A DNA stretch of 64,000 nucleotides from positions 62,001-126,000 of the forward strand of contig NZ_QGGH01000009.1 in the NCBI RefSeq assembly GCF_003148495.1, read 5' to 3'. Of the stretch, positions 17,087-25,458 are shown piece after piece. Below the pieces are notes generated by a model. It did not search any database and was not told the origin of the DNA. It was given only the letters and a program-made list of their open reading frames with translations. The position numbers and the translations under genes are program-made. The stretch comes from Mesorhizobium loti. GTDB lineage: Bacteria > Pseudomonadota > Alphaproteobacteria > Rhizobiales > Rhizobiaceae. The number at the start of each line of letters is the position of its first letter. Positions within the stretch are counted from its first letter, which is position 1.

Positions 17087-17302
17087 GCATGGCGAACACG
17101 TGTCAGCCGTGTTCGTCGTTGGGGCGCTGGATAAGGGGTTCGCCACCGGGTGTCAAGCGTGACAGGACAGCATAACAGCAAACAGGAGAAGGTTTTTTGA
17201 CAGCCGGCGTTTTGTTGGCAAAACCGGCATCCAACCAAGGCGTCTTGCGCTCATTTGGCCTTGCGAAGCCGATCCTGACCGCTTAAAGGTCCGGCCCGGA
17301 GC

Positions 17303-17378
<76 letters not shown>

Positions 17379-17408
17379 TTCCAATGACACGATCCATCCA
17401 CGGCCGCA

Positions 17409-17636
17409 TCAATGACGAAGCCCACGGTATGGCGTGCCTGGCTGTCCATTCGCCGCCGCGTCACAAACCCGCAGCAGATCGGCATGAATGTTTCTGGAGT
17501 TCAGCAACTCGGCCGCTTCCGGGTAGCCCTCGGCGAGCAATGCGGCAATGATCTCGGCTGGCGAGTGGTGGACACCACCCTCGGCCAAAGCATGTGCCCG
17601 CTGGTAGATATGGCTGGTTCTGATTTCTTTGGTCAT
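17409..17636 (-). CDS. Small hypothetical protein
   Basis: A 75-residue frame beginning MTKEIRTSHIYQRAHALAEG and containing SPAEIIAALLAEGYPEAAEL, predicted to be helical. A strong Shine-Dalgarno GGGGGAT lies about 8 bases upstream of the ATG at 17636, and the composition is protein-like. No domain was recognised and the function is unknown. It stands alone between tRNA-Val and the sugar-catabolic cluster. Confidence 0.6.
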   Translation of the reverse strand: MTKEIRTSHIYQRAHALAEGGVHHSPAEIIAALLAEGYPEAAELLNSRNIHADLLRVCDAAANGQPGTPYRGLRH

Positions 17637-17820
17637 TGCCAAACATCCCCCTTGATCAGCACTTTGTGAACAACCTTTGAGACGCGAAGTTGTTCCGCTG
17701 CAACTTGTGGGGGAATGTTTGCCAACTAATACGCGGGCGATGGATCTGTCGCTTGAAGTTATGCTTCTCATTCCCCTCGTCGTCAGGAGACTGAGCGATT
17801 CACTGCCGTTCGTGCTGTGA

Positions 17821-18591
17821 TCAAGGCGGCAACAGCCGAAAATCATTGCCCTCGGGCAGCAGCTGCCCGCCGTCGACGATGATGGTCGTGCCGGTGATGT
17901 AGCTGGCATCGTCGGAGGCGAGGAACAGGAAGGCGTTGGCGACGTCGCGCGGGCTGCCGAGGCGGCCGAGTGGAATGGAGTCCTCCATGTTCTTGATGTA
18001 GGCAGCACCCCGATGCAGTTCGATGGCCTCGGTGAGGATGTTGCCGGGCTCGACACCGTTGACGGTGATGCCGTAACCGGAGAATTCGAGCGCCGCCGCA
18101 CGGATGAAGCCGTTGATGCCGGCCTTGCTGGCCGAATAATGGCCATGGCCGGGGCTGGTGACATGCGGGCCGGTGATGGAGGAGGTGTAGAGCATGCGGC
18201 CAAAGCCTTGCGCCTTCATCGGCACCAGGGCCGCGCGGCTGGCATTGAAGGTGCCGCGCAGATTGACCGCCATGACGCGGTCCCAGTCGTCGGCGCTGGT
18301 GTTTTCGATCAGCTGCCAGGGATAGATGCCGGCATTCTGCACGATGATGTCGAGGCGGCCATGGAGCTTGAGCGCCAGCGCGACGGCTGCCTCGGCATCG
18401 CTCATTTGCGAGATATCGGTGCGGATGAAGGGAACGCCCAGCTCGTGCGCGGTCGCTTGCCCGGCCTCGACTTCGGTGTCGGCCAGCACCAGCCTCGCGC
18501 CTTCCTCGGCAAAGCGGAGTGCAATGCCCTTGCCGATGCCGCGGGCGCTGCCGACGATCAGCGCCACCTTGTCTTTCAGTCGTCCGGTCAT
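17821..18591 (-). CDS. Short-chain dehydrogenase/reductase (SDR)
   Basis: A 256-residue classical SDR. The cofactor motif is GSARGIGKG (about residues 14-22), NAG is in IIVQNAGIYPW, and the active site is Ser (TSSITG) with YSASK (Tyr and Lys). The C-terminal block ITGTTIIVDGGQ is typical. An acidic residue after the second strand (LADTEVE) suggests NAD preference. The ATG at 18591 is followed by a family-type N-terminus. It is the last gene of the leftward sugar ABC unit, 13 bases after the permease, so it probably oxidises the imported sugar or polyol. Confidence 0.9.
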   Translation of the reverse strand: MTGRLKDKVALIVGSARGIGKGIALRFAEEGARLVLADTEVEAGQATAHELGVPFIRTDISQMSDAEAAVALALKLHGRLDIIVQNAGIYPWQLIENTSADDWDRVMAVNLRGTFNASRAALVPMKAQGFGRMLYTSSITGPHVTSPGHGHYSASKAGINGFIRAAALEFSGYGITVNGVEPGNILTEAIELHRGAAYIKNMEDSIPLGRLGSPRDVANAFLFLASDDASYITGTTIIVDGGQLLPEGNDFRLLPP

Positions 18592-18604
18592 GCGAGCCGT
18601 CCTG

Positions 18605-19600
18605 TCATGCGAGTCTTTGGCGGATGGTTTGCTTGAAAGCGTCGAGCAGCACGGCGGCCAGCACCAGCAGGCCATGGATCACCTGGGTGAAGTTGGCCGG
18701 CAGGCCCATCAGGTTGATCGCCGTGTTGATGGCTGAGAGCAACAGCACGCCGGCATAGACGCCAGGCAGGGTGCCGACGCCGCCTTTCAGACTGACGCCG
18801 CCGATGACGACGGCGGCGAAGGCGTTGAATAGCAGACCGACGCCGAGATTGGCGGTGGCGCCTGAGGTGCGGATCGCCAGCAGCCAGCCGGCAAGACCGG
18901 CGATGGCGCCGGCGAGAACGAAGGCGATGATGAGATTGCGGTTCACCCGGATGCCGGCGCGGAAGGTGGCCGTCTCGTTGCCGCCGATCATCACGAGATG
19001 CCGGCCGAACGGCGTCTTGGCCATGATCAGCGAGAAGACGACGAAACAGGCCACCGCGATCCAGGCGGTGAGCGGCAGGCCGATAAGGCGCTGGATGCCG
19101 AACCAGCGGATGGCTGGCGCCAGGTCCTGCGCCGAGCGGCCGCCCGAAATCACGAGCACGAGGCCACGCACCCAGATGTAGGACGCCAGCGTGATGATGA
19201 AGGCGCTCATCTTCACCTTGACCACCAGATAGCCATTGAAAGCGCCGATGAGGCCGCCGACGGCCAGCGCCAGCAGCAGCGACACCGGAACCATCAGCCA
19301 TTCGGGATGCAATTGAACGCCAAGCCCTATTCCGGACGAGCAGAACAGGATGCCGACCGCCATGGCGCTGAGCGCTGCCACGGATTCGACCGACAGGTCC
19401 ATGTGACCGGCGATGATTACCAGCGCCAGGCCGATCGACATGACGCCGAGCACGCTGGACGCCTCGATGATGTTGGCGAAGATACCGAGTTGGAAATAGT
19501 TCGGGACGAAGATCGAGAAGACCACCAGCACGAACAGCAACATGAACCAGACGAGGTTGTCGAGAACGAACTCCAGGGCTATGCGTGTGCGCGGGTTCAT
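18605..19600 (-). CDS. Sugar ABC transporter permease, CUT2 (RbsC) family
   Basis: A 331-residue inner-membrane permease with about 8-10 hydrophobic helices and the RbsC/FrcC-type blocks IAGHMDLSVESVAALSAM and AGVLLLSAINTAINLMG. The conserved AFNGYLVVKVKMSAFIITLA is the family's cytoplasmic coupling region. The ATG at 19600 was chosen over an upstream ATG at 19678, which would translate an inverted-repeat sequence. It pairs with the binding protein and single-domain ATPase upstream in the same direction. Confidence 0.92.
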   Translation of the reverse strand: MNPRTRIALEFVLDNLVWFMLLFVLVVFSIFVPNYFQLGIFANIIEASSVLGVMSIGLALVIIAGHMDLSVESVAALSAMAVGILFCSSGIGLGVQLHPEWLMVPVSLLLALAVGGLIGAFNGYLVVKVKMSAFIITLASYIWVRGLVLVISGGRSAQDLAPAIRWFGIQRLIGLPLTAWIAVACFVVFSLIMAKTPFGRHLVMIGGNETATFRAGIRVNRNLIIAFVLAGAIAGLAGWLLAIRTSGATANLGVGLLFNAFAAVVIGGVSLKGGVGTLPGVYAGVLLLSAINTAINLMGLPANFTQVIHGLLVLAAVLLDAFKQTIRQRLA

Positions 19601-19626
19601 GGGCTGATCCGGTTGGCGCACGACCC

Positions 19627-19647
19627 CGAAAATCAAGCTGATTTTCG
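19627..19647. repeat. Perfect inverted repeat before the permease gene
   Basis: The arms CGAAAATCA and TGATTTTCG flank a 3-base centre. It lies in the spacer between the binding-protein gene and the permease gene, 27 bases before the permease ATG. It could be an RNA hairpin or a dispersed intergenic repeat. Confidence 0.55.
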
Positions 19648-19713
19648 CAAGGATCGGGCGCGGATTCAAATTCGCCACGGCGTCCCTTCGGACGCGGCGT
19701 TGTGAAAGGGCAG

Positions 19714-19738
19714 GCTCCGGGCCGCTACGGCCCGGAGC
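19714..19738 (-). terminator. GC-rich hairpin after the binding-protein gene
   Basis: The 10-base arms GCTCCGGGCC and GGCCCGGAGC enclose a 5-base loop, 13 bases downstream of the binding-protein stop. There is no long T tract, so it is more likely a partial terminator or mRNA-stabilising hairpin. Such hairpins often keep binding-protein transcript levels above those of the permease. Confidence 0.65.
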
Positions 19739-19750
19739 GCTTTCAAATGA

Positions 19751-20791
19751 CTATTCGACCGACTTGACGGTGTCCGTCGGCGGCTTCTGGTTGCCCCAGA
19801 AGGCCGGGTTGTCGACATTTTCCTTGGTGATGGCGGCACCCGGGATCTTGATGTTCGGGCCCCAGGCTTCCTTGGTGACGGTCGATTTCAGGCCGAGCAC
19901 GTCGTATTCGCCGGGCTTGATCTCTTCCTTCTTGGCGATCTTGTCCATGAACATGGCGACAGCCGCGGCCTGCGCGTAGAGCGGCTGCTCGACTTCGACG
20001 TTGAGCCAGCCCTTGCGGATCAGGTCGAGGCCGACCGGAGCGCCGTTCGAGCTCATCAGCATGACGTCGCCCGGCTTCTTGCCGGCGGCCTCGAGCGAGG
20101 CGACAGCAGCGACCGAAAGATGCGCGGCATGGCTGAAGATCAGATCGATGTCGGGGTTCGCCAGCATCTGGTCGGCAACGATGGTGCCGGCATTGCTGGC
20201 TTCCCACTGCATGGCCGGAAGCGAGATGATCTTGACGTCCGGAAACGCCTTCATCTTCTCTTCAAAGCCCTTCTGGATGTCGAGCGTGTAGGGGTCGCCG
20301 GGGTCGCCGAGCACCTGCAGGACCTTGCCCTTCACCGAGCCGTTCTTTGCTTTCAGCAGCTTCTCGGCCTGGTCGGCGGCGACGTATCCGATCTCGACCG
20401 TTCCGGCGACAGAGGTGAAGTCGGATGGCGTCGACGTGATCTGGCGGTCGAACTCGACCACCGGAATGCCGGCCGCGCGGGCGGCTTCAATGGACGGCTT
20501 CAGTGCGTTGAAATCGACGGCGGCAAGGATGATCGCCGCCGGCTTCAGCGCGATGACGTCGTTCATCTGTGACTGCTGGGCGTCGGTCTTGTTGTCGGCG
20601 TTCAGCGTCTTCATCTCGTAGCCAGTCTGCTTCAGGAACAGTTCCAGCGCGCTCACCGAGCCGGTCTGGAACTCGTCCAGCAGGGTCGGCACCATATAGT
20701 AGACGATACCCTTGGACTGGGCGAATGCCGGCGTGAGCGTGGCAAAGGCCAGTGCCAGGATACCGAAGACAGCAAGAAGTATTCGCTTCAT
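19751..20791 (-). CDS. Sugar ABC transporter substrate-binding protein (RbsB/FrcB type)
   Basis: A 346-residue periplasmic binding protein with a clear signal peptide (MKRILLAVFGILALAFATLT, cleavage near PAFA-QS). The type I periplasmic fold shows NADNKTDAQQSQMNDVIALKP, VVEFDRQITS, LQVLGDPGDPYT and DLIFSHAAH motifs. The ligand is a monosaccharide or polyol by family; the exact sugar is not readable. It lies between the ATPase and permease genes, with hairpins after it that may set protein ratios. Confidence 0.93.
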   Translation of the reverse strand: MKRILLAVFGILALAFATLTPAFAQSKGIVYYMVPTLLDEFQTGSVSALELFLKQTGYEMKTLNADNKTDAQQSQMNDVIALKPAAIILAAVDFNALKPSIEAARAAGIPVVEFDRQITSTPSDFTSVAGTVEIGYVAADQAEKLLKAKNGSVKGKVLQVLGDPGDPYTLDIQKGFEEKMKAFPDVKIISLPAMQWEASNAGTIVADQMLANPDIDLIFSHAAHLSVAAVASLEAAGKKPGDVMLMSSNGAPVGLDLIRKGWLNVEVEQPLYAQAAAVAMFMDKIAKKEEIKPGEYDVLGLKSTVTKEAWGPNIKIPGAAITKENVDNPAFWGNQKPPTDTVKSVE

Positions 20792-20830
20792 GTCGTTCGC
20801 TCCTCTTAAGCCGGACCCCTCTTTTGTCCC

Positions 20831-21595
20831 TCAGCCCGCCGGTCCGGCACCGGCAAGCGTCTCTCCGGTGATCATGTTGATCACCGCATCGGGACTTGTT
20901 TTGTTGCGTGCGACATCGCCGGCCACGACGCCTTGCCGGATCACCACGATCCGGTCGGCGACCTGGAAGGCCTGCTGCATGATATGGGTGATGATGACGA
21001 CGCCGATGCCCTGGTTCGCCACCTGGCGGATCATGTCGAGGCCGCGCCGCGTCTGTTCGACGCCAAGCGCTGCGAACGGTTCGTCGAGCAGCACCAGCTT
21101 GCCGCCCCAGTGCACGAACCGGTTCAGCTCGATGGCCTGCCGCTGGCCGCCCGAAAGATGCTCGACATTGGTGCGCAGCGAGGGAATGCGGGTCCCGGCG
21201 CTGGCCAGCGCCTTTCCGACGACGGCTTCCATGGCGCGCTCGTCGAGCACGGGAATGCCGAGAACCTTCCGGGTGATCTCGCGGCCCATGAAGAAATTGG
21301 CGACCACGTCGACATTGGTGCACAGCGACAGGTCCTGGTAGACGGTCTCGATGCCCGCCGCCTTGGCCTCGGCGGGCGACCGGGCAAGAAACTCCTTGCC
21401 CTCGAACAGCATACGGCCCGAGGTCGGCTCCAGTCCGCCTGCGATGATCTTGACCAGCGTCGATTTGCCGGCGCCATTGTCGCCCAGCAGCGCCACGACC
21501 TCGCCCTTGCCGATCGAGAAGCTGATCCCCTTGAGCGCTTCGATCGCGCCATAGTTCTTGGTGACGTTGTCGAGCACCAGCAGGGGTTCGTTCAT
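20831..21595 (-). CDS. Sugar ABC transporter ATP-binding protein, single-domain (FrcA-like)
   Basis: A 254-residue ATPase with Walker A GDNGAGKST, signature HLSGGQRQAIELNRF and Walker B LVLLDEPFAALG. RbsA-type CUT2 ATPases have two domains and about 500 residues. This single-domain form matches the FrcA/XylG-short branch that works as a homodimer. Its ATG at 21595 overlaps the ROK regulator stop (ATGA), so regulator and transporter are coupled. Confidence 0.92.
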   Translation of the reverse strand: MNEPLLVLDNVTKNYGAIEALKGISFSIGKGEVVALLGDNGAGKSTLVKIIAGGLEPTSGRMLFEGKEFLARSPAEAKAAGIETVYQDLSLCTNVDVVANFFMGREITRKVLGIPVLDERAMEAVVGKALASAGTRIPSLRTNVEHLSGGQRQAIELNRFVHWGGKLVLLDEPFAALGVEQTRRGLDMIRQVANQGIGVVIITHIMQQAFQVADRIVVIRQGVVAGDVARNKTSPDAVINMITGETLAGAGPAG

Positions 21596-22758
21596 GCCGC
21601 AATCTCCCTGGCTTTGAGAAGGTCGCGCTCGCGCTCGCGTTCGGCAGCGAACATCTGCCCGAAGCGGGGTGACAGCACCCCCGAAACCGCAAGGGCGGCA
21701 GCACCGCGCAACACCGAATGTTGCCCGCCGCGCGCGACGAGAATTCGAGGCGTCGTGCGGTCCTTCCGTGCGGAAACGGAGTTGTGCAAGCCGCCGGCCG
21801 AACCAGCCAGCCGTTCGAGCAGATCGGCGGATGCCAGCCCGCCGAGGATGACCGTCTCCGGGTCGAACAGGTTCTCGATGATAGCGACGGCATTGTGGAA
21901 GATCGGGCCGACTTCAGCCACCCAATCGGCCTCGCTGCCGTTCCAGCGCCGAAGCGCCTCGAGCGAGAGGTATCTTTCGAGACAGCCGCTGTTGCCGCAC
22001 GGGCAAGCCTCGCCGCCGGGAACGACGGGAATGTGTCCGATCTCGCCGGCATTTCCCCAGGCGCCGCGCAAGGCGCCGCCGTCATGAACCATGACACCGC
22101 CAAGGCCGACGCCGAAATAGAGATAGTAGTATTCGGAAAACTGGGCGCCGAGGCCGTAGAGGCGCTCGCCCATGGCCGCTGCCGCCATGTCGGTTTCAAA
22201 GAAGGCCGGCAATCCGGTCGAGGCAGCCAGCCGCTCGCGCAGCGCCACATCCTTCCAGCCGGTCATGGTGGTCGGGCCGACAAAACTCATGGATTCGACG
22301 CCGAACGGTCCGGGCAGGGCCAGGCCGACCCCGAGCACCCGTCCGCCAGCCCGCAGTCTGGTCAATTCGATCACCATCGCCCCGATCAGGTCGAAGGCAT
22401 GGTCCGGCGCCGCGTTCGGAGCTTCGCGATAGTTGCTCTCGATTACGTCGCCGCTCAGATTGATCAAGGCGGCACTGATGCCGAGCGGGGTGATGTGGAC
22501 GCCGACGGCATAGCCGCCCTCGGGGTTGATGCGCAGGGTCGCCGGGGGCAGGCCGCGCCCCTTCGGCTCTTCGCGCAGCGACAGGATGTAGCCTTGGTCT
22601 TCCAGTTCGCGGACGATGGTCGACACGGTCTGGACGGTGAGGCCGACACGCCGGGCAATCTCGCCGCGGGCGATCGGTCCATGCAGGCGGATGGACTCGA
22701 GCACGATGCGCCGGTTGTACGGCCGCCCGAACTCCTGATTGGTCCCCCGCAGTGCCAT
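21592..22758 (-). CDS. ROK family transcriptional regulator
   Basis: A 388-residue NagC/Mlc-type repressor. The N-terminal helix-turn-helix is RGEIARRVGLTVQTVSTIVR (about residues 32-51). The C-terminal sugar-kinase-like domain has the zinc motif GEIGHIPVV...CPCGNSGCLERY. The ATG at 22758 has AAGGGG nine bases upstream; an ATG 11 codons earlier is less well placed. It starts the leftward sugar operon and is divergent from the M24 peptidase-like gene, so it probably controls both directions in response to the transported sugar. Confidence 0.92.
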   Translation of the reverse strand: MALRGTNQEFGRPYNRRIVLESIRLHGPIARGEIARRVGLTVQTVSTIVRELEDQGYILSLREEPKGRGLPPATLRINPEGGYAVGVHITPLGISAALINLSGDVIESNYREAPNAAPDHAFDLIGAMVIELTRLRAGGRVLGVGLALPGPFGVESMSFVGPTTMTGWKDVALRERLAASTGLPAFFETDMAAAAMGERLYGLGAQFSEYYYLYFGVGLGGVMVHDGGALRGAWGNAGEIGHIPVVPGGEACPCGNSGCLERYLSLEALRRWNGSEADWVAEVGPIFHNAVAIIENLFDPETVILGGLASADLLERLAGSAGGLHNSVSARKDRTTPRILVARGGQHSVLRGAAALAVSGVLSPRFGQMFAAERERERDLLKAREIAA

Positions 22759-22794
22759 GACGTGCGCCCCTTGGAGAGGGTAACTTGGCACCGC

Positions 22795-22829
22795 TTATTT
22801 ATTCAGTCAAATGGAATTCAAAAATAAAT
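22795..22829. promoter_or_regulatory. Candidate ROK operator
   Basis: The AT-rich arms TTATTTATT (22795-22803) and AAAAATAAAT (22820-22829) form an inverted repeat with a GAATTC-containing centre, in an otherwise GC-rich divergent promoter. TTATTT...AAATAA-type sites are known for NagC/Mlc-type ROK proteins. Its placement suggests control of both divergent operons. Confidence 0.45.
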
Positions 22830-22978
22830 GGTGGCGAAACCCGAATCCATGGAAGGCCGTGAAAGGACGCATCCTGCTCAGGACCTGCCTACGCGCCGCG
22901 CTGGCTGATTGCCGGCTTGTCGAAACCGTTTCAAAGGTGGCGAACCCGACCGTTGATCCGACAAAGCATGGAGCAAAA

Positions 22979-24157
22979 ATGATCGAATTGCCGTTTGCCC
23001 GCGACGAGTACCAACAGCGGCTGCGCAAGATCCGTACCGAGATGGCCAAGCGCGGTCTCGAACTCCTTGTTGTCAACGACGTTGCCAACCAGCATTACAT
23101 CACCGGCTATGATGGCTGGTCATTCTATACGCCGCAGGTGGTGCTCGTTCCAATCGAAGAGGTCGAGCCGGTCTGGATCGGGCGCGCCATGGATGCGGCC
23201 GGCGGTCTTCTGACAGCCTGGATGAAGCCGGAAAACGTGGTTGGCTTCCCGGAAGACCACGTTCAGCGCGTCGATCGCCATCCCATGGACTGGATCGCGA
23301 ATTGGATCGTCGCGAAGGGCTGGGGTATCAGACATATCGGCATCGAACTCGAAGCCTACTATTTCTCGCCGAAAGGGCATGCCCGGCTCGTCGCCGGACT
23401 GCCCAATGCAAAATGGCATGATGCTGATCTGCTGGTGAATTGGATTCGAGCGGTCAAATCGGCGCCCGAGATCGCCTATTTGCGCAAGGCCTCGACCTTG
23501 GCCGAAGCAGCGGTCACGCGGGCCTTCGAAGTGATCGCGCCGGGTGTTCGCGAGTGCGATGCCATCGCCGCCATCCAGGCGGCGCAGATCGCCGGTAGTG
23601 CGGACTTCGCGGGTGACATCACCGCGCTGCCGCCGACAATTCTCGGCGGCGAAAATGCGTCCGCGCCGCACATCATGTGGAGCGACAGGCGGTTTGGGGA
23701 CAACGAGACGATTGCGCTCGAACTTGCCGGCGTCTGCCGCCGCTATGCCGCCGGGCTGGCGCGAACCCTGCAGCTTGGCAAAACACCGACAAATGTCAGG
23801 GATACGGCAAAAGCGGTGCTCGAAGGCATGGATGCGGTGCTCGATGCGGTCAGGCCGGGAACATCAGCCGAAGCGGTCGAGGGCGCTTGGCGCAAGGTCA
23901 TTCAACGCTACGGACTGAAGAAGGAGTCGCGCATCGGCTATTCGATCGGCGTCGCCTATCCGCCGGATTGGGGCGAGCACACGATCAGCCTCAGGCCGGG
24001 CGACAAGACTGTGCTTGAACCGGGCAACGTCGTGCATTCCATCCTCGGCATGTGGATGGACGGCTGGGGCATCGAGATCAGCGAGACCATCCTGGTCACC
24101 GAAACCGGCCATGAGACGCTGACCAGGTTCCCGCGAGAGATCCATGTCAAATCCTGA
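22979..24157 (+). CDS. M24 peptidase-fold protein, creatinase/ectoine-hydrolase-like
   Basis: A 392-residue pita-bread-fold protein: a creatinase N-terminal domain (about residues 10-145) followed by an M24 catalytic domain. The usual metal ligands are largely absent. ELAGVCRRYAAGLART stands where DxG...SDxTRT is expected, and YSIG stands where HGIG is expected. This places it with non-metal members such as creatinase and EutD/DoeA-type ectoine hydrolases, whose 392-399-residue length it matches. The ATG at 22979 was preferred over a longer frame from 22811 with an unlike N-terminus. It overlaps the next gene by 14 bases. The substrate is probably a small C-N compound. Confidence 0.82.
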   Translation: MIELPFARDEYQQRLRKIRTEMAKRGLELLVVNDVANQHYITGYDGWSFYTPQVVLVPIEEVEPVWIGRAMDAAGGLLTAWMKPENVVGFPEDHVQRVDRHPMDWIANWIVAKGWGIRHIGIELEAYYFSPKGHARLVAGLPNAKWHDADLLVNWIRAVKSAPEIAYLRKASTLAEAAVTRAFEVIAPGVRECDAIAAIQAAQIAGSADFAGDITALPPTILGGENASAPHIMWSDRRFGDNETIALELAGVCRRYAAGLARTLQLGKTPTNVRDTAKAVLEGMDAVLDAVRPGTSAEAVEGAWRKVIQRYGLKKESRIGYSIGVAYPPDWGEHTISLRPGDKTVLEPGNVVHSILGMWMDGWGIEISETILVTETGHETLTRFPREIHVKS

Positions 24158-25376
24158 GGGTCCGGCCATGGCAAGCGGTTCTGCGAATCCCGACACGACC
24201 GATATCGATGCCGGAATTCTCGACCGGATGATCGAGATCCGCCGCCATCTGCACCGCAATCCGGAGCTTTCGAACCGCGAAGCCAACACGCAGCGTTATC
24301 TCAGGCAGATGCTGGTGGATCAGGGAATTGCCGACATTCGCGATGTCGCGGGCTTTGGCCTCGCGGTCGACATTGTCGGCACCGGCAAGCCGTCAAATCG
24401 AAAGCTGGCTATTCGCGCCGACATCGACGCCTTGCCGATCGAGGAGGAGTCCGGTGTCGAATTCGCATCGATGAACCCAGGTGTGATGCATGCCTGCGGC
24501 CATGATGCGCACGCATCGATGGCCTTTGCGGTCGCCGCCCATCTTCACCAGTCAAGGGACGACTTTGGCGGAACCGTCCGCCTGTTCTTCCAGCCGGCGG
24601 AGGAAGACGAACCGTCGGGCGGCAAGCGGGTGGTGGAGGAGGGGCTTCTCGACGACATCGACGCCGCCATCTGCGTCCACGTCGATCCGTACACGCCGAC
24701 CGGCAAGATCGCCGTGAGTTCCGGCCCTTATACTCTGGCCTGCGATACATTTGATGTTCTCGTCACCGGCTCGGCCGCGCATGCGGCAAAGCCGTATGAG
24801 GGCATCGACGCGATTGCCGTAGCCTGCGCCATGGTGAGCGAACTGCAGAAGATCGTCTCGCGCGAGATCGATCCCTACGATCCCCTGGTCATTTCAGTCA
24901 CCGGCATCAACGGCGGCAACGCCTACAACGTGATCGCCGGCAAGGTCACCTTGAAAGGCACCATCCGCAGCGGCAGCGACGCCACCCGCGAGCGGGCCTG
25001 GCGGCGCGTTCGTGCGATATTGGAGGCAATAGCAACGGCCCACGGCGCCAGTGTGCAGCTCGACATCCACAAGGGCGAACCCGGCGTCGTCAACGACGTC
25101 GAGATGACGGAGTTGATTGTCGCCAGTGCCAAGGCCTGCATCGGGGTTGACAATGTTCTCAACACGCCTGGATGGACGATCGCGGACGACTTTGGCTACT
25201 ACAGCGAGAAGTGTCCGTCGGTCTACTTCCGGCTCGGCATCCGCAACGAGGCGGTCGGATCGGTGTTTCCGCTTCACCATGCCCGGTTTCGCGTCGATGA
25301 GGCCGCCTTGAAGGTCGGCGCGGCCACCCTGGTTTCGGCAGCGACCTCGTTTCTGTCGATGCACCGGGAAAACTGA
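24144..25376 (+). CDS. M20D family amidohydrolase
   Basis: A 410-residue metal-dependent amidohydrolase of the hippurate / N-acyl-amino-acid hydrolase group. The metal-binding motifs are MHACGHDAHASM (Cys, His, Asp), FQPAEEDEPSGGKRVV (Glu-Glu), HVDPYTPTG and the late FPLHHARF histidine. A dimerisation domain lies between. It overlaps the M24-like gene by 14 bases, so they are coupled. Together they could release an amino acid from an N-substituted compound. DoeB of the ectoine pathway belongs to a different family, so a standard ectoine route is not implied. Confidence 0.88.
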   Translation: MSNPEGPAMASGSANPDTTDIDAGILDRMIEIRRHLHRNPELSNREANTQRYLRQMLVDQGIADIRDVAGFGLAVDIVGTGKPSNRKLAIRADIDALPIEEESGVEFASMNPGVMHACGHDAHASMAFAVAAHLHQSRDDFGGTVRLFFQPAEEDEPSGGKRVVEEGLLDDIDAAICVHVDPYTPTGKIAVSSGPYTLACDTFDVLVTGSAAHAAKPYEGIDAIAVACAMVSELQKIVSREIDPYDPLVISVTGINGGNAYNVIAGKVTLKGTIRSGSDATRERAWRRVRAILEAIATAHGASVQLDIHKGEPGVVNDVEMTELIVASAKACIGVDNVLNTPGWTIADDFGYYSEKCPSVYFRLGIRNEAVGSVFPLHHARFRVDEAALKVGAATLVSAATSFLSMHREN

Positions 25377-25458
25377 CCAACGGACGGTGGAAACCGCTCA
25401 TGGTCCATCAACGGCCACGATCGGCCATCGGCCGCATCGAGCAGAATCCCGAAATCGC

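Noticed and set aside
16742..17146. A leftward frame through tRNA-Asp (peptide with GVAQLVRVPACHAGG)
   Set aside because: This peptide is the usual spurious translation of a tRNA-Asp gene and its surroundings, not a protein.
22811..22978. Upstream extension of the M24-like gene to ATG 22811
   Set aside because: The 56 extra residues have no similarity to the family and overlap the AT-rich regulatory palindrome; starting at 22979 gives the expected 392-residue length.
24144..25376. Assignment of the M24/M20D pair to ectoine catabolism (doeA-doeB)
   Set aside because: The M24 protein fits DoeA loosely, but DoeB belongs to a different hydrolase family than the M20D protein here, and no other ectoine genes are present.
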